This document shows positions 43,385-51,622 of a DNA stretch of 64,000 nt, piece after piece (position 1 is the first letter of the stretch; the number at the start of each line of letters is the position of its first letter). Source of the DNA: Mycobacterium sp. Root135. Lineage in GTDB: Bacteria > Actinomycetota > Actinomycetes > Mycobacteriales > Mycobacteriaceae. Below the pieces are notes generated by a model. That model did not search any database and was not told the DNA's origin. It worked only from the letters and a program-made list of their open reading frames with translations. The stretch spans positions 228,889-292,888 of the forward strand of contig NZ_LMEZ01000008.1 in NCBI RefSeq assembly GCF_001426545.1. The letters are read 5' to 3'. Made by a program: the position numbers and the translations under genes.

Positions 43385-43402
43385 TAACTGAGAGGCACTG
43401 CA

Positions 43403-44230
43403 ATGGCTTTCGTCACCACACCTGACGGCACCGACATCTTCTACAAGGACTGGGGCACCGGGCAACCGATCGTCTTCAGCCACGGCTGGCCGTTGTCCTC
43501 GGACGACTGGGACAACCAGATGCTGTTCTTCCTGGCCCAGGGCTACCGCGTGGTCGCGGCCGACCGGCGGGGCCACGGTCGCTCCACCCAGACCCCGGGC
43601 GGGCACGACCTGGACCACTACGCCGACGACCTCGCCGTCGTGATCGAGCACCTCGACCTGCACGACGCCATCCACGTCGGGCACTCCACCGGCGGCGGTG
43701 AGGTGGTCCGCTATCTCGCCCGCCACGGCGAGAGTCGGGCGGCCAAGGCCGTGCTGATCAGTGCGGTGCCGCCGTTGATGGTGCAGACCGAGGCCAATCC
43801 AGAAGGCCTGCCCAAGAGCGTGTTCGACGGTTTGCAGGCCCAGCTGGCGGCGAACCGGTCGGAGTTCTACCGGGCACTGCCGTCGGGGCCGTTCTACAAC
43901 TTCGACAAGCCGGGCGTGGAATCGTCTGAGGCGATCATCGAGAACTGGTGGCGCCAAGGGATGATGGGTGACGCGCTGTCGCACTACGACGGCATCGTCG
44001 CGTTCTCGCAGACCGACTTCACCGAGGACCTCAAGAAGATCACCGTGCCCACCCTGGTGATGCACAGCGTCGACGACCAGATCGTGCCGTACGTGGCCGC
44101 CGGGCCGAAGTCCGCCGAACTGTTGGTCAACGGCACGCTCAAGACCTACCGCGACAACTTCCCGCACGGCATGCCCACCACGCACGCCGACGTGATCAAC
44201 GCCGACCTGCTGGCCTTCCTGAAGGGATAG
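43403..44230 (+). CDS. Alpha/beta hydrolase, non-heme haloperoxidase/perhydrolase type
   Basis: 275 residues. The N-terminus FVTTPDGTDIFYKDWGTGQPIVFSHGWPLSSDDWDNQM, the nucleophile elbow GHSTGGGEVVRY (Ser97 or so), an Asp in MHSVDDQIVP and His in FPHGMPTTH give the catalytic triad of the cofactor-free bromo/chloroperoxidase and arylesterase family. These enzymes form peracids in the presence of carboxylates and peroxide, or hydrolyse small esters. The physiological substrate is unknown. It follows the bicupin terminator; an aldo/keto reductase is downstream on the same strand. Confidence 0.88.
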   Translation: MAFVTTPDGTDIFYKDWGTGQPIVFSHGWPLSSDDWDNQMLFFLAQGYRVVAADRRGHGRSTQTPGGHDLDHYADDLAVVIEHLDLHDAIHVGHSTGGGEVVRYLARHGESRAAKAVLISAVPPLMVQTEANPEGLPKSVFDGLQAQLAANRSEFYRALPSGPFYNFDKPGVESSEAIIENWWRQGMMGDALSHYDGIVAFSQTDFTEDLKKITVPTLVMHSVDDQIVPYVAAGPKSAELLVNGTLKTYRDNFPHGMPTTHADVINADLLAFLKG

Positions 44231-44288
44231 TGGCAAGGGATCTGAGTATTTGGAAATAAACTCAGCCCGACTGGTCTTGGATGTGGGC

Positions 44289-45344
44289 ATGGAGCACTTC
44301 ACCTTCGGCCGCAACAACGGCCTGCGCGTGTCCGCCCTCGCCCTCGGCGCGGGAAACTTCGGGACGCGCTGGGGGTACGGCGCCGACGCCGAGACGTCCC
44401 GCGCGCTGGTCGACCGATTCGCCGACGCCGGCGGTACGGCGATCGACACGGCGGCGAGCTATCAGGTCGGCGAGTCGGAGGAGAATCTCGGACGCATCCT
44501 GGCGGGGCGCCGAGAGCGGTTCACCATCGCCACGAAGTTCGCCATCGGCGGCGCGACGCCGGACGGTAGCGGCGTACTGCAGACCGGCAACGGCCGGCGG
44601 GCGATGTTCCGTTCGGTCGAGGACAGTCTGCGCCGCCTCGGCACTGACTATCTCGACCTGCTCTACGTGCACTTTCCGGACTTCGTCACCCCGGTCGAGG
44701 AGATCGTCCGGGCATTCGACGACCTCGCCAGCGCCGGCAAGATCCTCTACGCCGGCCTGTCGAACTTCCCGGCGTGGATGACGGCCCGCGGGGTGACCCT
44801 GGCCGACGTCCGGGGGTGGACGCCCATCTCGGCGGTGCAGTTCGAGTACAGCCTCGTCGAGCGCAGCGGCGACCGCGACAACCTCCCGATGGCCGAGGCG
44901 CTCGGCCTCGGCGCCGCGCTGTGGTCCCCGCTGGGCGGCGGATTGCTCACCGGGAAGTACCGCAGTAGCAGTGCGGGCAGGCTGACCGAGTGGAATCGGT
45001 TGGTACACGCCGAGGACGAGCCGGTGAACGCCGCGACGGTGGACGCCGTGCTCGACGCCGCGGGCGAGCTCGGGGTGCCGCCTGCGAGGGTGGCCGTCGC
45101 CTGGCTGCTGGAACGCGCCAGGCGGTCACCGACGGGCGTGGTGCCGGTGATCGGCCCGCGGACGGTGGACCAGCTCGACGACTACCTGGCCGCGCTCGAC
45201 GTCGACCTCGGTGCGGAGATCTACGACCGGCTGGACCGGGCCAGCGCCATCCCGCTTGGCCAGCCCCATGAGCAGAACGCGGCGCGACGGAGCACCACGC
45301 TCGGTGGCGACGGTTTCAGGACGGGGCCGATTCCGTCTGCGTGA
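44289..45344 (+). CDS. Aldo/keto reductase
   Basis: 351 residues from ATG 44289. The (beta/alpha)8 barrel shows the catalytic tetrad: Asp in AIDTAASY with Tyr, Lys in FTIATKFAIGG and His in LLYVHFPD. The C-terminal VPVIGPRTVDQLDDYLAAL is the NADPH-binding end. It reduces aldehydes or ketones with NADPH; the substrate is unknown. The last 29 bases overlap the 3' end of the convergent esterase gene. Confidence 0.9.
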   Translation: MEHFTFGRNNGLRVSALALGAGNFGTRWGYGADAETSRALVDRFADAGGTAIDTAASYQVGESEENLGRILAGRRERFTIATKFAIGGATPDGSGVLQTGNGRRAMFRSVEDSLRRLGTDYLDLLYVHFPDFVTPVEEIVRAFDDLASAGKILYAGLSNFPAWMTARGVTLADVRGWTPISAVQFEYSLVERSGDRDNLPMAEALGLGAALWSPLGGGLLTGKYRSSSAGRLTEWNRLVHAEDEPVNAATVDAVLDAAGELGVPPARVAVAWLLERARRSPTGVVPVIGPRTVDQLDDYLAALDVDLGAEIYDRLDRASAIPLGQPHEQNAARRSTTLGGDGFRTGPIPSA

Positions 45345-46221
45345 GGTGTCGGCGCAACCAGGTGACCTGGCTGGCGAAGAAGCCTAGTGACACGCGGGCT
45401 TTCGGGACGACGCCGTCGAATCCGTGAAAGGCGCCAGGGACGACTTCGACGTCGCACGGCACACCGGCTGAGGTGAGGCGTTCGGCGTAGGCGAGATCCT
45501 CCTGATGGAACAGGTCGTTGGTGCCGACCCCGATCCACGCCGGCGGCAGCCCGCCGAGATCGGGATTGCGTGCGGGCACGGCGACGTTCGGGTCGGCGTC
45601 GCCCAGGTAGCTGGCCCAGCCGTAGACGTTGGACTTCTGCGTCCACAACCGATGGTGGTGGTCGTCGAGACCCTCCTGTGTCGCCGAGCGGTCGTCGACC
45701 ATCGGGTACACCAGCAGTTGCGCCGCCAGGCTCACCTCACCCCGGTCACGGGCCAGCAGCGCCAACGCGGCGGCGAGTCCGCCGCCGGCACTGGCGCCGG
45801 CGACGGCGACGCGTGCGGGGTCGACGTCCGGCAGGTCGGCGAGCCAGCGCAGCGCGCCGTAGCAGTCCTCGAGCGGGGTCGGATACGGGTGCTCCGGCGC
45901 CAGCCGGTAGTCCACTGCCGCGACGGTGACCCCCAGCTCACGGGAGAACCGGCGGCACAGATCGTCGTCCTGGGCGGCGCTGCCGATGACGTAGCCACCG
46001 CCGTGAATCCACAGCAGCGCAGGGCCTTTCACCTGAGCGTCGGGTGCTCGATGCAGCCGAACCCGGACACCGGATGCCAGCGTCAGCACCTCGACGTCGG
46101 GCGGCGTTCGCCGGTCCATCAGGCGTGCGGCCACGCGGAACACCGGCAACGAGTTGGGGGTTATCATGCTGCGGGGGATCAACCGGGCGGAGCGCTTCAG
46201 CTCGGGATGAAAGTCGGCCAC
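45316..46221 (-). CDS. Alpha/beta hydrolase-3 (hormone-sensitive lipase family) esterase
   Basis: 301 residues. The oxyanion motif LLWIHGGGYVIGSA and the nucleophile VAGASAGGGLAAALALLA, with Asp in VGTNDLFHQED and His in PGAFHGFD, define the HSL/Lip family that is abundant in mycobacteria. It hydrolyses short- to medium-chain esters. No signal peptide is seen. It lies next to the phosphonate cassette but in an independent transcription unit; the 36 bases that separate it from the GntR gene hold nothing recognisable. Confidence 0.88.
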   Translation of the reverse strand: MADFHPELKRSARLIPRSMITPNSLPVFRVAARLMDRRTPPDVEVLTLASGVRVRLHRAPDAQVKGPALLWIHGGGYVIGSAAQDDDLCRRFSRELGVTVAAVDYRLAPEHPYPTPLEDCYGALRWLADLPDVDPARVAVAGASAGGGLAAALALLARDRGEVSLAAQLLVYPMVDDRSATQEGLDDHHHRLWTQKSNVYGWASYLGDADPNVAVPARNPDLGGLPPAWIGVGTNDLFHQEDLAYAERLTSAGVPCDVEVVPGAFHGFDGVVPKARVSLGFFASQVTWLRRHLTQTESAPS

Positions 46222-46257
46222 GCGACCGACACTACTTATCGGACGGTCCCGGCGCGC

Positions 46258-46953
46258 CTAATCGCGATCGTCGAGCAGGGCTTCGAACGCGACCCGGTCA
46301 CCGCGGTACAGCGAGCGGACCACTTCGATCGGTCGGCCGTCGGTGTCCACCGAGCGACGGTGCAGCCGCAGCATCGGCATGGCCGTCGTCGACTCCAGCA
46401 GTCCGGCCTCGCGCGGGGACGCCAGGACGGTCTCGACTCGTTCCACCGCGGAACCGAATTCGACTCCGGTGGCGCGGATCGCGGCGTAGAGCGAGGTGGT
46501 CGGGTCGAAGGTCTCGGTGAACGTCCCGAAGCGATGCTTCGGCAGGTAGGTGCTCTCCAGTCCGATGCGTTGCCCGTCTGCCAGGAGGACGCGCTCGAGG
46601 TGCATCACCGCCGCACCGTCGGTGACGTCGAGGGCGACGGTGAGATCGGGGGTTGCCTCGACGTCCTCCCAGGTGATCAGCAGCCGGCCCGGTTTGCGCC
46701 CCATCTTCAGGGCGCCCTCGGTGTAAGACCTGATTGAAAGGGGCTGCACCAGTTTCGGTTTCGACACCACCGTGCCGCGGCCGCGGCGTTCGATGCGGCC
46801 CTCGACGAGCAGTTCGTGCAACGCCTGCCGCACGGTCTCGCGGGCGACTCCGAAGCGTGCGGCCAGCTCCCGCTCGGGAGGAAAGGCGTCGCCCTCGACG
46901 AGGTCGTCGAGAATCTCGTCGAGGGCCGTGCGGATCGCATACGGCTTGCTCAT
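46258..46953 (-). CDS. PhnF-like GntR/UTRA regulator of the phosphonate cassette
   Basis: 231 residues. The winged helix (YAIRTALDEILDDLVEGDAFPPERELAARFGVARETVRQALHELLVEGRIERRGRGTVVSKPKL) is followed by a UTRA ligand domain (MHLERVLLADGQRIGLESTYLP..RSVDTDGRPIEVVRSLYRGDRV). The HutC-type sequence and genetic setting match PhnF, the mycobacterial repressor of phosphonate/phosphate transport. It overlaps the HD oxygenase gene by 4 nt (ATGA), and a TGGTCTATACCA palindrome lies upstream of that operon. The effector may be phosphate or a phosphonate. Confidence 0.82.
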   Translation of the reverse strand: MSKPYAIRTALDEILDDLVEGDAFPPERELAARFGVARETVRQALHELLVEGRIERRGRGTVVSKPKLVQPLSIRSYTEGALKMGRKPGRLLITWEDVEATPDLTVALDVTDGAAVMHLERVLLADGQRIGLESTYLPKHRFGTFTETFDPTTSLYAAIRATGVEFGSAVERVETVLASPREAGLLESTTAMPMLRLHRRSVDTDGRPIEVVRSLYRGDRVAFEALLDDRD

Positions 46954-47480
46954 GGCGACTCCCTCTGGCGGGCAACGCGTTCGGCGACCGCGAGCACGTC
47001 GTCGATCGTAACGGTCGCGCCGGCGTTGGGGTCCTTGGCGGCGTCGTCGTAGCGCCGCAGCCGCAGCGCGTCGGCCCACCACTCGTGGGCGACGAGAGCG
47101 GGTTCGACCTCGGCACCGCCCTGGGCCCGAAGTGACGCCACCGACGTCGGGCTCAGCGCCGCGCCGTAGCCGGGGTCGGTTGCCGCCAGGTACCGCTTGG
47201 CGGCGACATGCTGGCCGGCCAGCCAGCCGACCCGCTCGCCGAACCGCGGTGTCAGCCACTCCCGGGCCGTCTGGTCGTGTCGTACGGCCGCCGCCGCGTC
47301 GAACAACGGACTGTGCGCGATGTCGTGCAGCGCGGCGGCGAGCACCAGTTCGTCGTCGGCGCCGTCGTCGACGGCACGGGCCGCCGACTGCAGGGCGTGG
47401 TCCAGTTCGTCGACCGCGTCCTCGTCCCACACGTCACGCAGGGACGACAGGAGGCGGGCGGTTTCGGTGATCGCGTCCAC
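46950..47480 (-). CDS. PhnZ-like HD-domain phosphonate oxygenase (Phn-HD family)
   Basis: 176 residues from GTG. It has the di-iron HD ligands His28 (DHALQSA), His52-Asp53 (LHDIAHSP), His91 and probably Asp145/146. It also has the phosphonate-recognition set of PhnZ: Lys95 in HVAAKRYL, and Ser and Gln in LSPTSVASLRAQGG (110-122). PhnZ oxidatively cleaves (R)-2-amino-1-hydroxyethylphosphonate to glycine and phosphate. The PhnZ gating pair Tyr24/Glu27 aligns here with Trp18 and Asp21, so the substrate or mechanism may differ. It is the first gene of the operon with the regulator, facing the FAD oxidase gene. Confidence 0.82.
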   Translation of the reverse strand: MDAITETARLLSSLRDVWDEDAVDELDHALQSAARAVDDGADDELVLAAALHDIAHSPLFDAAAAVRHDQTAREWLTPRFGERVGWLAGQHVAAKRYLAATDPGYGAALSPTSVASLRAQGGAEVEPALVAHEWWADALRLRRYDDAAKDPNAGATVTIDDVLAVAERVARQRESP

Positions 47481-47500
47481 GGTTGCAGCATACCCTCGAT

Positions 47501-47512
47501 TGGTCTATACCA
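47501..47512. promoter_or_regulatory. PhnF-type operator TGGTCTATACCA
   Basis: The inverted repeat extends to ATTGGT-CTAT-ACCAAT (47499-47514). HutC-subfamily GntR regulators bind GT-N4-AC palindromes, and the reverse complement TGGTATAGACCA is the type of site reported for M. smegmatis PhnF (from memory). It lies in the 109-base gap that serves both the HD/regulator operon and the FAD-oxidase-to-transporter operon. Confidence 0.75.
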
Positions 47513-47589
47513 ATTGTTCATCTGCCGTTCCGGCTCCCATCACCGGAGCGTCGGCAGCCCGTATTCCCGAGTCTGGAAGGTCAACCACC

Positions 47590-48705
47590 ATGCGCGTCAC
47601 GATCATTGGCGGCGGAATCCTCGGAACCGCCCACGCCCTCGAGGCGGTTCGGCGCGGTCATCACGTCACCCAGCTCGAGCGCGAGCCGGAGGCCCGCGGC
47701 GCGACCGTCCGCAACTTCGGCCTGGTCTGGGTGTCCGGCCGGGCCAGCCACGAACTCGTCGCCGCCCTGCGGTCGCGCGAACTGTGGGAACGGATCGGGA
47801 CCACGATCCCCGGCGTCGGGTTCCGGCCCGCCGGCTCGTTGACCCTGCTGCGCACACCGCGTGAGATCGCGGTCGCCGAACAGGCCGTCGAACGTGCCGA
47901 CGCCGAGGCGCGGGGCTTCGAGCTACTCGAACCGGATCGAGCCCGTGCGCTGAATCCGGCGCTGCGGGGCCAGTTCTTGGCCGCTCTGCACTGCTCGCGC
48001 GACGCCGCGGTGGAGTCACGCCAGGCGATGCCCGCCATCCGTGAACATCTGTGCAGCACCGGTCGTTACGACTTCCTGTCGGGGACCGAGGCGCGCTCGG
48101 TCGACGGCACCACCGTCCGCGACGACCGCGGCAGGCTCCACGACGCCGACCTGGTTCTGGTGTGCCCCGGCGCCGCGCACGGCGGCCTGACCCGCGAGAT
48201 CGCGGGGGACCTGCCGGTCCGCCGCGTGCGGTTGCAGATGATGCAGACCGACCCACTCGACGAACCGCTCACCACGGCCATCGCCGACGGTGACAGCTTC
48301 CGCTACTACCCGGGCTTCGCGGGAACTGCGCTCGACGGGTTGCGGGACAACGAACCTCAGCATGCGGTCGCGGCCGAGGGGCGCATGCAACTGCTGTGCG
48401 TCCAGCGTCTGCACGGTGGGCTGACGATCGGCGACACCCACGAATACGACGAGCCGTTCTCCTTCGACGTCGACGACGCACCGTATGACTACCTCGCCGC
48501 GCGCGTCGAGGAGTTCCTCGGCCGACCGTTGCCGACCGTCCGGCGCCGATGGGCGGGCGTGTACAGCCAATGCGTCGACCCCGGGCAACTGGTGCTGCGC
48601 ACCCAGGCGGCCGACGGCGTCTGGGTGATCACCGGGCCCGGCGGTCGGGGCATGACGCTGGGGCCTGCGATCGCCGAGCAGACCGCCGATCTGATCGAAC
48701 TGTGA
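47590..48705 (+). CDS. FAD-dependent amine oxidoreductase of the phosphonate-associated (TIGR03364) type
   Basis: 371 residues. N-terminal FAD motif VTIIGGGILGTAHALEAVRRGHHVTQLERE and DAO/glycine-oxidase fold. The stretch GATVRNFGLVWVSGR is typical of the clade that co-occurs with PhnX-like hydrolases, and the C-terminal VITGPGGRGMTLGPAIAEQTADLI closes the FAD site. Its members are thought to deaminate aminophosphonates that PhnW cannot use, such as N-methylated or 1-hydroxylated 2-aminoethylphosphonate, to give phosphonoaldehydes for the next enzyme. That substrate is inferred from context. It heads the plus-strand operon, 11 bases before the hydrolase gene. Confidence 0.85.
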   Translation: MRVTIIGGGILGTAHALEAVRRGHHVTQLEREPEARGATVRNFGLVWVSGRASHELVAALRSRELWERIGTTIPGVGFRPAGSLTLLRTPREIAVAEQAVERADAEARGFELLEPDRARALNPALRGQFLAALHCSRDAAVESRQAMPAIREHLCSTGRYDFLSGTEARSVDGTTVRDDRGRLHDADLVLVCPGAAHGGLTREIAGDLPVRRVRLQMMQTDPLDEPLTTAIADGDSFRYYPGFAGTALDGLRDNEPQHAVAAEGRMQLLCVQRLHGGLTIGDTHEYDEPFSFDVDDAPYDYLAARVEEFLGRPLPTVRRRWAGVYSQCVDPGQLVLRTQAADGVWVITGPGGRGMTLGPAIAEQTADLIEL

Positions 48706-48716
48706 AGGAGCCAAGC

Positions 48717-49394
48717 ATGATTCAACTCGCCGTGCTCGACATGGCAGGAACGACGGTCGCCGACGACGGCCTGGTGATCAGTTCGTTCGAGGCTGCCGCC
48801 ACGGCCGCGGGCCTGCCCACCGAAGGGGCCGACCGCGAGCATGCTCGCCAGTACGTGCTCGACACGATGGGACAGTCCAAGATCGTCGTGTTCCGTGCCC
48901 TGTTCGGCACCGAGGACCTCGCCCAGCGGGCCAATGCCGCCTTCGAGAGCGCCTACGCGGCGGCGATCGACGACGGCCAGGCCAGGGCGGTCGACGGCGC
49001 TGGCGAGGCGATCGCGCGCCTTCGCGACGCCGGAGTGAAGGTGGCGCTGACGACGGGCTTCAGCGGACCCACCCAGCAGAAGCTGCTGGCCGCGCTTGGC
49101 TGGGAGTCAGCCGTCGACCTGGTGCTGGCCCCCGGCGCCGGAGTGCGCGGCCGCCCCTACCCGGATCTCATCCTGACCGCCCTGATGCGGCTGGGCGTCG
49201 ACGGCGTCGGTGACGTCGCCGCACTCGGTGACACCACCAGTGACGTCACCAGTGCGCTGCGCGCCGGATGTGCCATCGCCGCAGGCACTCTCACGGGCGC
49301 CCACGACGAGAAGCAGTTGTACGACGCCGGAGCCACCCACGTGGTGCCGACGGTGTCCGAGTTCGCCGACCTGATCCTCGACCACCAACGCTAG
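48717..49394 (+). CDS. PhnX-like phosphonatase-family HAD hydrolase (TIGR03351 type)
   Basis: 225 residues; AAGGAG precedes the ATG. The HAD nucleophile motif is LDMAGTT (Asp8), as in phosphonoacetaldehyde hydrolase rather than the usual DxDxT. The cap-domain Lys55 in MGQSKIVVFRALFG is the candidate Schiff-base lysine needed to break the C-P bond. VRGRPYPDLI carries an Arg in place of the usual HAD lysine, and GDTTSDVTSAL is the terminal acidic motif. It should split phosphonoacetaldehyde, or its hydroxy form, to aldehyde and phosphate. It follows the oxidase that would supply this aldehyde. Confidence 0.87.
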   Translation: MIQLAVLDMAGTTVADDGLVISSFEAAATAAGLPTEGADREHARQYVLDTMGQSKIVVFRALFGTEDLAQRANAAFESAYAAAIDDGQARAVDGAGEAIARLRDAGVKVALTTGFSGPTQQKLLAALGWESAVDLVLAPGAGVRGRPYPDLILTALMRLGVDGVGDVAALGDTTSDVTSALRAGCAIAAGTLTGAHDEKQLYDAGATHVVPTVSEFADLILDHQR

Positions 49395-49403
49395 GACGCA
49401 GAG

Positions 49404-50450
49404 ATGACACTTCGAAAGACCCTGGCGGCTCTGACCGCCGCAACCCTCGCCGTCACCCTGACGGCGTGCGGCGGCACCGGATCCTCCGGTACGGGAACGG
49501 GTGAGACCATCACGGTGTACAGCGCCGACGGTCTGGCCACCTGGTACAAGACCCAATTCGACGCCTTCACCAAGAGCACGGGCGTCAACGTCAACCTGGT
49601 GGAAGCTGGCTCCGGCGAAGTGGTCTCGCGCGTCGAGAAGGAACAGTCGAACCCGCAGGCCGACCTGTTGGTCACGCTGCCACCGTTCATCCAGAAGGCC
49701 GACCAGTCGGGTCTGCTGCAGCCGAGCGGCGTCGACGTCAGCGGCATCCCGGCCGCCCAGGTGGGTCCGGACGGTCACTACCTTCCGGTTGTGGACAACG
49801 CGCTCAGCTTCATCGCCAACCCCGGCGCGAACCCGCAACCCGCCACCTGGAACGACCTGTTGGCACCCGAATACAAGGGCAAGCTTCAGTATTCGACGCC
49901 GGGGCAGGCCGGTGACGGCACGGCGGTGCTCGTCCTGCTGCAGCATCTGATGGGCAAGCCCGCGGCGCTGGACTACCTCGGCAAGCTGCAGGCCAACAAC
50001 GTGGGACCGTCGTCGTCGACCGGCAAGTTGCAGCCGAAGGTCAGCAACGGCGAGCTGCTGGTCGCCAACGGCGACGTGCAGATGAACCTCGGCTCGATCA
50101 AGGACGACGGGTCGAAGTTCACCGTCTTCTTCCCGGCCGCCGCCGACGGTACGAAGACCACCGTCTCGCTGCCCTACGTCGCGGGCATCACCAAGGGTGC
50201 GCCCCACGCCGACTCGGCCAAGAAACTGCTGGCCTTCCTGGTCTCCGAAGACGTCCAGAAGACCGTCGCACCCGAGGCGCTCGGCATCCCGGTGCTGAGC
50301 TCGCTGGTCTCGTCGGCGCAGGGGGCTGCCGCACCGAACACCCCGGCCGCGGTGCTCAAGGGCGTCGACGTGTGGGTGCCCGACTGGAACGCCGTGCTCA
50401 AGGATCTCGACGCCGACGTCGCCGCGTATCAGAAGGCCACCGGTAGCTGA
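49404..50450 (+). CDS. Phosphonate ABC transporter, substrate-binding lipoprotein (PhnS-type)
   Basis: 348 residues. Lipoprotein signal with lipobox LTLTAC (Cys22 or so), then a type 2 periplasmic-binding fold: ITVYSADGLATWYKTQFDAFTKSTGVNVNLVEAGSGEVVSRVEKEQSNPQADLLVT, and later WNDLLAPEYKGKLQYSTPGQAGDG. It belongs to the iron/thiamine/2-aminoethylphosphonate binding-protein group, and the cassette context points to 2-aminoethylphosphonate or a relative. It is 9 bases after the hydrolase and 2 bases before the ATPase gene. Confidence 0.85.
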   Translation: MTLRKTLAALTAATLAVTLTACGGTGSSGTGTGETITVYSADGLATWYKTQFDAFTKSTGVNVNLVEAGSGEVVSRVEKEQSNPQADLLVTLPPFIQKADQSGLLQPSGVDVSGIPAAQVGPDGHYLPVVDNALSFIANPGANPQPATWNDLLAPEYKGKLQYSTPGQAGDGTAVLVLLQHLMGKPAALDYLGKLQANNVGPSSSTGKLQPKVSNGELLVANGDVQMNLGSIKDDGSKFTVFFPAAADGTKTTVSLPYVAGITKGAPHADSAKKLLAFLVSEDVQKTVAPEALGIPVLSSLVSSAQGAAAPNTPAAVLKGVDVWVPDWNAVLKDLDADVAAYQKATGS

Positions 50451-50452
50451 TC

Positions 50453-51622
50453 ATGGCCGAGACCCGGGTAGGGAAGACGACGGCGGGGATCGGTCTTCGC
50501 CGTGAGGCGATCGCCGAAAGCAATTCGCCCGCAATCACCTTCGACCGCGTTGGCGTGACCTACGGCCGCGGTAAGAAGACGACGACGGCGCTGGTCGACT
50601 TCAACCTCCGGGTGGCCGTCGGTGAGACGGTGGCGCTCCTCGGCCCCAGCGGGTCTGGCAAGTCCACCGCGCTCAACGCGCTCGCCGGGTTCGTCCGCCC
50701 AGCCACCGGCGCGGTCCGGCTCGCCGGTCGCGACGTCACCGACCTGCCGCCTGCCAAGCGCGGCATCGGCGTGGTGCTGCAGTCCTACGCACTGTTTCCA
50801 CACATGCGGGTATACGACAACGTCGCGTTCGGTCTGACGTCGCGACGGGTCCCGCGTGGCGAGGTCGCGTCCCGGGTCGCCGAAGCCCTGGACATGGTCG
50901 GCATGGCCGCCTACGGAAAGCGTTTGCCCCGTGAGCTTTCCGGCGGGCAGCAGCAGCGGATCGCGATTGCCAGGGCGCTGGCCATCCGGCCGAGCGTGCT
51001 GTTGCTCGACGAACCCCTTGCGGCGCTGGACGCCCAGCTGCGCCAGTCGATGCTCGCGGAACTGCAGCGACTCAAGGAGGCGCTGCCCGACACCGCGATG
51101 CTCTACGTGACCCACGACCAGGGCGAGGCGCTGGCACTGGCCGACCGGATCGTCGTGATGAAGGACGCGCGGCTGATGGACGTCGGCACCGCCGAAAGTC
51201 TCTGGAAGCGACCACCGACCAGTTTCACGGCCGCCTTCCTCGGTGGCGCCAACCTGATTCCCTGCACAGTGGGGCGGGTCATCGGCACGTCGGCACTGGT
51301 GACCTTCGCGCACAAGACGGTCGGCGCGGAGGCACCCCAACCCGCCGTCGGCAGGGCGGACTGGGCTCCACAGTCCAAGGCGCTGCTGTGCATTCGCCCC
51401 CACGCCGTCAAGGTCGTCGGCCTCGGCGATCGAGACGCGCTGCGCGCCAAGGTGAACGCCGCGGTGTGGCGAGGTGCCACCACCCGCCTGACCGTGTCGG
51501 TCCACGGCCTGCCCGACCAGGTGGTCGAGGTCGACGTGCCGGGTGCGACGACGTATGACGTCGGGGCCGAGATCGGTCTGCGGTTCCCCGAGCCCGCCGG
51601 CGTGCTGGTGCAGTGCCCGTGA
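50453..51622 (+). CDS. Phosphonate ABC transporter, ATP-binding protein (PhnT-type)
   Basis: 389 residues. Walker A GPSGSGKST, Q-loop LQSYALFPHM, signature LSGGQQQRIAIARAL, Walker B LLLDEPLAALD and switch His in VTHDQGEALALAD are all intact. The C-terminal 120 residues form a TOBE-type regulatory domain (IRPHAVKVV..VWRGATTRLTV). An unusual N-terminal extension of about 27 residues precedes the ATPase core. It powers the two permeases that follow and overlaps the first by up to 10 bases. Confidence 0.9.
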   Translation: MAETRVGKTTAGIGLRREAIAESNSPAITFDRVGVTYGRGKKTTTALVDFNLRVAVGETVALLGPSGSGKSTALNALAGFVRPATGAVRLAGRDVTDLPPAKRGIGVVLQSYALFPHMRVYDNVAFGLTSRRVPRGEVASRVAEALDMVGMAAYGKRLPRELSGGQQQRIAIARALAIRPSVLLLDEPLAALDAQLRQSMLAELQRLKEALPDTAMLYVTHDQGEALALADRIVVMKDARLMDVGTAESLWKRPPTSFTAAFLGGANLIPCTVGRVIGTSALVTFAHKTVGAEAPQPAVGRADWAPQSKALLCIRPHAVKVVGLGDRDALRAKVNAAVWRGATTRLTVSVHGLPDQVVEVDVPGATTYDVGAEIGLRFPEPAGVLVQCP

